Origin: Hyposmocoma kahamanoa
Taxonomy: Eukaryota > Arthropoda > Insecta > Lepidoptera > Cosmopterigidae
Assembly: GCF_003589595.1 (NCBI RefSeq)
Contig: NW_020653900.1
Coordinates: forward strand, 5,562,817-5,626,816
DNA: 64,000 nucleotides
Direction: 5' to 3'
Shown here: positions 62,982 through 64,000 of the stretch, one piece after another
Layout of the letters: each line of letters starts with the position of its first letter
Position numbering within the stretch: position 1 is the first letter of the stretch
The notes under the pieces: model-generated
Database searches by the model: none
What the model saw: the letters and a program-made list of their open reading frames with translations, nothing else
Told to the model about the DNA's origin: nothing
Program-made: the position numbers and the translations under genes

Positions 62982-63426
62982 TGTAATAACTTGTCGTCGC
63001 TAGTATTTTGTTTGAAATGGATCTGATTATCCTTCTACTTGTCTATAGTTATTATTTGTTTATTTAACGATTGCATTTCTACGGTTATCCTCAATACTAA
63101 GGAAGCTTATTGAACTCGCGCCCATCTTTCGGGATAAGTTATGAAAACACCTCAGAGTGGGTGTATTTTTGTAAGATTCTCACCCGCCCGGACTAGTCGC
63201 GGACTCTACGTCGCACTTGCACCCAACGGGACGAATCCCTTTTATTGGACACATTTGTATTGTAAGCCTTTTGTAAGCTTCTGTACAATAAGTCTAGTTA
63301 TCTTCACCGAATTCCGCCGTTTGATTTCTGGACGTAGTAAGGGGGAACCAGCTAGCCGAGCAAACCTCTACCACCCTCTTACTACACAATTCGTTTGTTT
63401 GTTTAAAACATGGTCTAACAGTAAAA

Positions 63427-63473
63427 GGTAACTAGAGACAGTGCCAGTACCTACTGGCAGTGTCTCTTGTAAC
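63427..63473. repeat. Short imperfect hairpin
   Basis: GTAACTAGAGACAGTGCCAG with TA and its near-complement TACTGGCAGTGTCTCTTG form arms of about 20 bp with a very small loop. Confidence 0.5.
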
Positions 63474-63611
63474 TATCTTCTGTTACTTGTTATATGATTC
63501 GCACATATTAAATAGCATGCAAATGTTCAGTTACACTATGTTAATTACTACCCCAACATTATCAATAAGAATATCACACAAATTTGTCAAGTTACTAATA
63601 ATAGGCTTAGT

Positions 63612-63943
63612 AGCTGAAAGAGTTTGTTCAGGGAAGTACTGTCACCTTACCTATTTTATTCCGCCAAACAGTAATATGAGCATTACTGCGACCCTATTTT
63701 GAAGGGTAAGGGCGGGTGAAATTACAAGCACATGGGACTTTTCAACTTATGTCTCAGGGCCACTCAGAGCTTTAAATTGCAAAGATCTGAGAGGCACTGC
63801 CATTGCGCCCGTCACCCTCAGACATAAGTTCACAAGGCCCATGTGCCTGTTATTTCACCAGCACCCTTACCCTTCAAAACCGGAACTCAGTAATGCTGAT
63901 CCTTCCCTGGAGAAACTCTTTCACAAGGAGCTCTAGTGCTACG
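63612..63943. repeat. Head-to-head inverted pair of repeat family B (copy 14)
   Basis: A plus-strand 5' half (63612-63759, GAAAGAGTTTGTTCAGGG to TTATGTCTCAGGG) runs directly into a minus-strand copy (63760-63943, CCACTCAGAGCTTTAAA to CTTTCACAAGGAGCTC). The halves are largely complementary and could fold into a hairpin of about 140 bp. Confidence 0.8.
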
Positions 63944-64000
63944 TGAACTAAATGTGGACCATATCAATATGTAGGTACTGAAATTCATTTTTATGGCGGC

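Noticed and set aside
1..64000. CRISPR array, operon or prokaryotic regulatory features
   Set aside because: Genes are intron-split with GT-AG junctions and transposons are animal types; no regularly spaced identical repeats with unique spacers were seen.

Overview
This window looks like nuclear DNA from an insect, most probably a moth or butterfly (Lepidoptera). It is AT-rich and its genes are split by introns. It is packed with short non-autonomous transposons, tRNA-derived SINEs, and mariner, hAT, LINE and BEL/Pao remnants of the kinds that dominate lepidopteran introns. No species can be named from the sequence alone. No CRISPR array, operon or rRNA gene is visible.

Three host genes can be supported, all on the + strand. 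(1) At 3090-3181 lies the last coding exon of a 2-Cys peroxiredoxin, most like mitochondrial Prx3. The rest of that gene is outside the window to the left. (2) At 21706-38636 lies a complete ten-exon cytochrome P450 of the CYP4 clan. It joins in frame to 498 residues, with membrane anchor, WxxxR, I-helix, ExxR, PERW and heme-cysteine motifs. (3) At 42614-46516 lies a complete three-exon GOLGA7 homologue (GCP16, the accessory subunit of a Ras-type palmitoyltransferase), 161 residues. A 116-codon ORF at 48229-48579 with a possible acceptor site and poly(A) signal is an unproven fourth gene.

Layout: 1-3.2 kb, a decayed LINE reverse transcriptase and a MITE lying in or before the last peroxiredoxin intron. 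3.2-21.6 kb, an intergenic transposon graveyard: SINEs, MITEs, mariner pieces, an inverted tandem array at 5.4-6.3 kb, a GC-rich island at 6.6-7.0 kb, and a BEL/Pao gag-protease remnant at 14.9-15.8 kb. 21.7-38.6 kb, the P450 gene, whose introns carry a full-length but dead mariner, a deleted hAT and many smaller repeats. 39-42.5 kb, foldback elements. 42.6-46.5 kb, GOLGA7. 46.5-64 kb, mostly nested repeats.

The three genes do not form a pathway: mitochondrial peroxide removal, ER monooxygenation, and Golgi/ER protein palmitoylation. The unusual value of the window is its nested-insertion record. One MITE family has five copies, all flanked by 8-bp target duplications (four exact, one with a single mismatch). 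Two of these copies sit inside one transposon whose uninterrupted relative (an empty-site control) is also in the window, inside GOLGA7 intron 1. Several other elements are nested in the same readable way (MITE in mariner, MITE in SINE, MITE in MITE).
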